NCBI GenBank assembly: GCA_032622095.1
Contig: CP136063.1
Coordinates: forward strand, 271,181,426 to 271,245,425
Reading direction: 5' to 3'
From: Siphonodentalium dalli
Taxonomy: Eukaryota; Mollusca; Scaphopoda; Gadilida; Siphonodentaliidae
DNA: 64,000 nt
Within the stretch, counting starts at the first letter, position 1. Each line of letters begins with the position of its first letter. The notes under the pieces are model-generated. The model saw nothing but the letters and a program-made list of their open reading frames with translations. It made no database searches and was not told the origin of the DNA. The position numbers and the translations under genes were made by a program. Positions 61,571 through 64,000 of this stretch are shown here, piece by piece.

Positions 61571-64000
61571 GCAAATACATGTACCGGTAGTCCGGTACAT
61601 GTATATAATACCTTGATCATGTTCAGACCAACTATCCATTAGAAACCAGATCTATATAATATTAATATCTGTACCCATATTAATGAAGCGAATGATGGGT
61701 ATACTGGAATGTGGATTTATTATGCCCCGACCCCTGAAGGACGTTCAGGGCATATAATAATACATGCAGTCAAGGGCTGTCATTCATCTACCAGTCTGTC
61801 TGTATGAACATATCACCTTGTAAATCAGGCGCTAACAATAAGAGTTTTTGTCCTTCTGCATGGTGATAGCACATATTGGGGATATTAAGGGATTCCCGTA
61901 CACAACTGGAGTTGTGCATTCATTTTTCTCAGTTGCGGCCCTTGTTTGACCTTGTTGAAATATATATTTACACCCCAATCATGACTACATCAATATCCAG
62001 TAAACTGATGTCAAAAGTAGCTTTTGATTCTAAAAATACGAGGTTTATCGTTTTTCAGTGGTGTTAACTATTTTTTCCAACTCCAGTCACATCCATATGC
62101 GATTACAGGGCGTGGTAAACGAACCCACATAGTTGAGGTGGGTGCAAAATGGTACATGCTTACCTCTAAACAGTCAGCAATCAAATTATATCACTTGAAA
62201 TTGTGTCAAGATGGCAAACTCATGCCCTCATCCAATTGGGAATGAGTATTTTGAATTTATAGTGGGATATAGTAAAAAAGTGAATAGTATATTAAATTCA
62301 TAGAGTAGTAATTATATGGTGTCGAATTGAAGGGGACATTTTGATGAGAGTGAAATATTTTGACATTTGTTATTTCCAGGAGAACGGACACAGGTGCTTT
62401 ATTCATACTACCAATTCACTCTCCCTAACTTGAAGCGTATGCATTAGAAGTTGGTCAGACCATTGGTAAAATATTATGGAGATTCATTTATGAGTTTTAA
62501 TCCAGTAAGTATTAATTATCATGCTTTACAATTGGGACAGGCACACTATCACTAGCTTTAACTCTTTTTATTCTAAATCCTCATTGACGAGTAGTTCCAT
62601 TAGAAAATATACAGGTAATAAGTTCAACAAACAACCTTTGGTTTATTGGAACTTATAAGTTATTATGTGAACATGTCCTTCAATTAAATAACTCTTTTGT
62701 ACCGGTATTATCTGTTATTATGTGCTTATTTTTTCATGAACACACCTCCAGATTAATAACAGGAAATTCCAATGTATACTTTCATAACTTAGGGAAAATA
62801 CACAAGTACCGGTATAGAAAGAGTTGAAGATATGGGCGGCCTTGGAGGTGGGTTTGCTGTTTAAATATTCACCTCGGTCAAAAACCACCATAAACAGAAA
62901 TAATAGTAAAATATAGACAGACTTTGTTCTTATCCCAATCAGAAATATTGCAAAAACAGTATGCTATTGTAAATGTTTTCCCCTTGTTATGTATTAAACA
63001 GAAGCAAAAAAAGTTACGTTTTCTGACTTTTGTTTAGATCCGGATATGGTAAACATAAAGAGCGTTATTTGTTACTCTTTTCCCGATATGGAAATAATAA
63101 AGAGCGTTTATATAATTTTTGTGTGATTAACCATTAAATTACGTTGTGTTGTGTAAACAGAAGCACAACTGCTGTAACACAAGCAGGTTCTTGTTTTTGT
63201 ACACCATCGTACGTCTTGACGACAATGTTATATTTACGCTCTGATTATGTTTGGCATATGAGCGAAACTGTATGTATTTTGGTGTTCCTTCCGTTGATGG
63301 CGATTTGAACAAATAGAAATATTCCTGCAACGAACGCCGCTCTTGCCTTTAATGTTCTCCAGATAATACTGAGTATCAGATGACTTTCATGTCAAATCCC
63401 ATTATCATCAGCAAATTCTTGCACAGACAAGGTCTACTATCAATGGAGCGAATTTATGCAACAAACATGATAGATCTGTTGAATCTTCCCATCTAGGGTA
63501 AAGGGGGGTCTATCATTTGATGATATTGAGTTGGGAAAATCCTGTGCCAATGCATTCTCTTATATAAGAGTCTCCCCCGCCAATACAAGATAATACATTG
63601 GCCTAACAATATTTACCATGACCTTGTAAGCCAGTGCATTCTCTTATATATCAATTAATAATATGTGAGGCTCCATATGCCAGTGATCTTTACTGATTAG
63701 ACCGTGTTGTGGCTGAGGTAGCTGTCACCCGGAGATGGAGAAATTCCTATTTTGATTTTCTATTTCTGTGTACTATTCTACATCAGAATTTCTGAGGTGT
63801 ATGGCATATGGGGCAAAGCCCAGAATTTTGTTTTTAAATGGTCAAACTCGTGTCAAAATTCCTTGAAAATGGCTATATTCTATAAAATCAATCAATGATA
63901 GTTAAAATTGTGATAAATGAAACGAAACATCCACTTAACTGACCCCAATTAGTCTACTTATTATGAGCAAAAAGAAATATCACAAAAGGATAGACGTATT
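61571..64000. other. mostly unassigned interval
   Basis: Contains 'attatgccccgacccctgaag' repeat-like sequence near 61715-61870, a candidate exon (62087-62245) and a partial 'tgccaatgcattctcttata' palindrome at 63545-63680. No other gene is recognised. Confidence 0.45.
62087..62245 (+). CDS. candidate terminal exon (weak to moderate)
   Basis: A strong acceptor (ttttttccaactccag) opens 52 codons in phase 0, then TGA. It includes TGRGKRTHIVEVGAKWYML and LCQDGKLMPSSNWE. Basic-rich, coding-like composition. No domain recognised and no upstream exon found in the preceding kilobase. Confidence 0.33.
   Translation, partial: SHPYAITGRGKRTHIVEVGAKWYMLTSKQSAIKLYHLKLCQDGKLMPSSNWE

Overview
The window is eukaryotic nuclear DNA: AT-rich, with genes split by GT-AG introns and packed with DNA transposons, foldback elements, MITEs, minisatellites and a tRNA-derived SINE. 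The repeat types (THAP/P-like transposase, palindromic MITEs, oligopyrimidine 'ctgtccgtccgtc' repeats) suit a marine invertebrate such as a mollusc, amphioxus or hemichordate, but the sequence does not settle the phylum. No ordinary single-copy host gene can be named with confidence.

Layout. 1-1085 is a ~60-bp minisatellite. 1103-5544 (minus) is an apparently intact four-exon P-element/THAP9-type transposase gene. 6048-31385 is a giant, diverged inverted duplication: arms at about 6048-13586 and 18626-31385 around a 5-kb loop, each carrying the same nested elements. Two insertions there can be defined exactly because an empty copy of the site lies in the same window: a 2.57-kb foldback element with decayed C2H2 zinc fingers (6-bp target duplication, empty site at 20474-20479), and a 2.34-kb element with GGTCCGAATCGGCATC ends (AAA duplication, empty site at 8357-8359). 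31.4-35.3 kb holds a ~205-bp duplication, a 1.1-kb satellite and a second foldback element built from ~142-bp units. 35.3-40.7 kb is mostly unassigned.

The main discovery is 40707-52256, an 11,550-bp DNA transposon. It has ~137-bp terminal inverted repeats beginning CAGGTCGGGCACAGG and an exact 5-bp target duplication, CTGGT. It carries two convergent spliced genes. The plus-strand gene encodes a protein of about 267 residues joining a divergent MADS-box to a C-terminal PHD-like zinc finger. The minus-strand gene encodes a ~900-codon protein that I believe belongs to the uncharacterised DUF6589-like group and propose as the transposase. This pairing (catalytic protein plus separate DNA-binding protein, as in Harbinger elements) is not one I know. 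A single in-frame TAG interrupts the otherwise contiguous minus-strand gene, so this copy may be newly dead or may start from a downstream ATG.

52.3-64 kb has further MITEs, a SINE, a known-type oligopyrimidine repeat, and a 2.4-kb foldback element (about 59160-61570) interrupted by a TTAA-flanked piggyBac-like MITE whose empty site is in the opposite arm. A few isolated exon-like segments (38644-38743, 57071-57280, 62087-62245) are recorded with low confidence.
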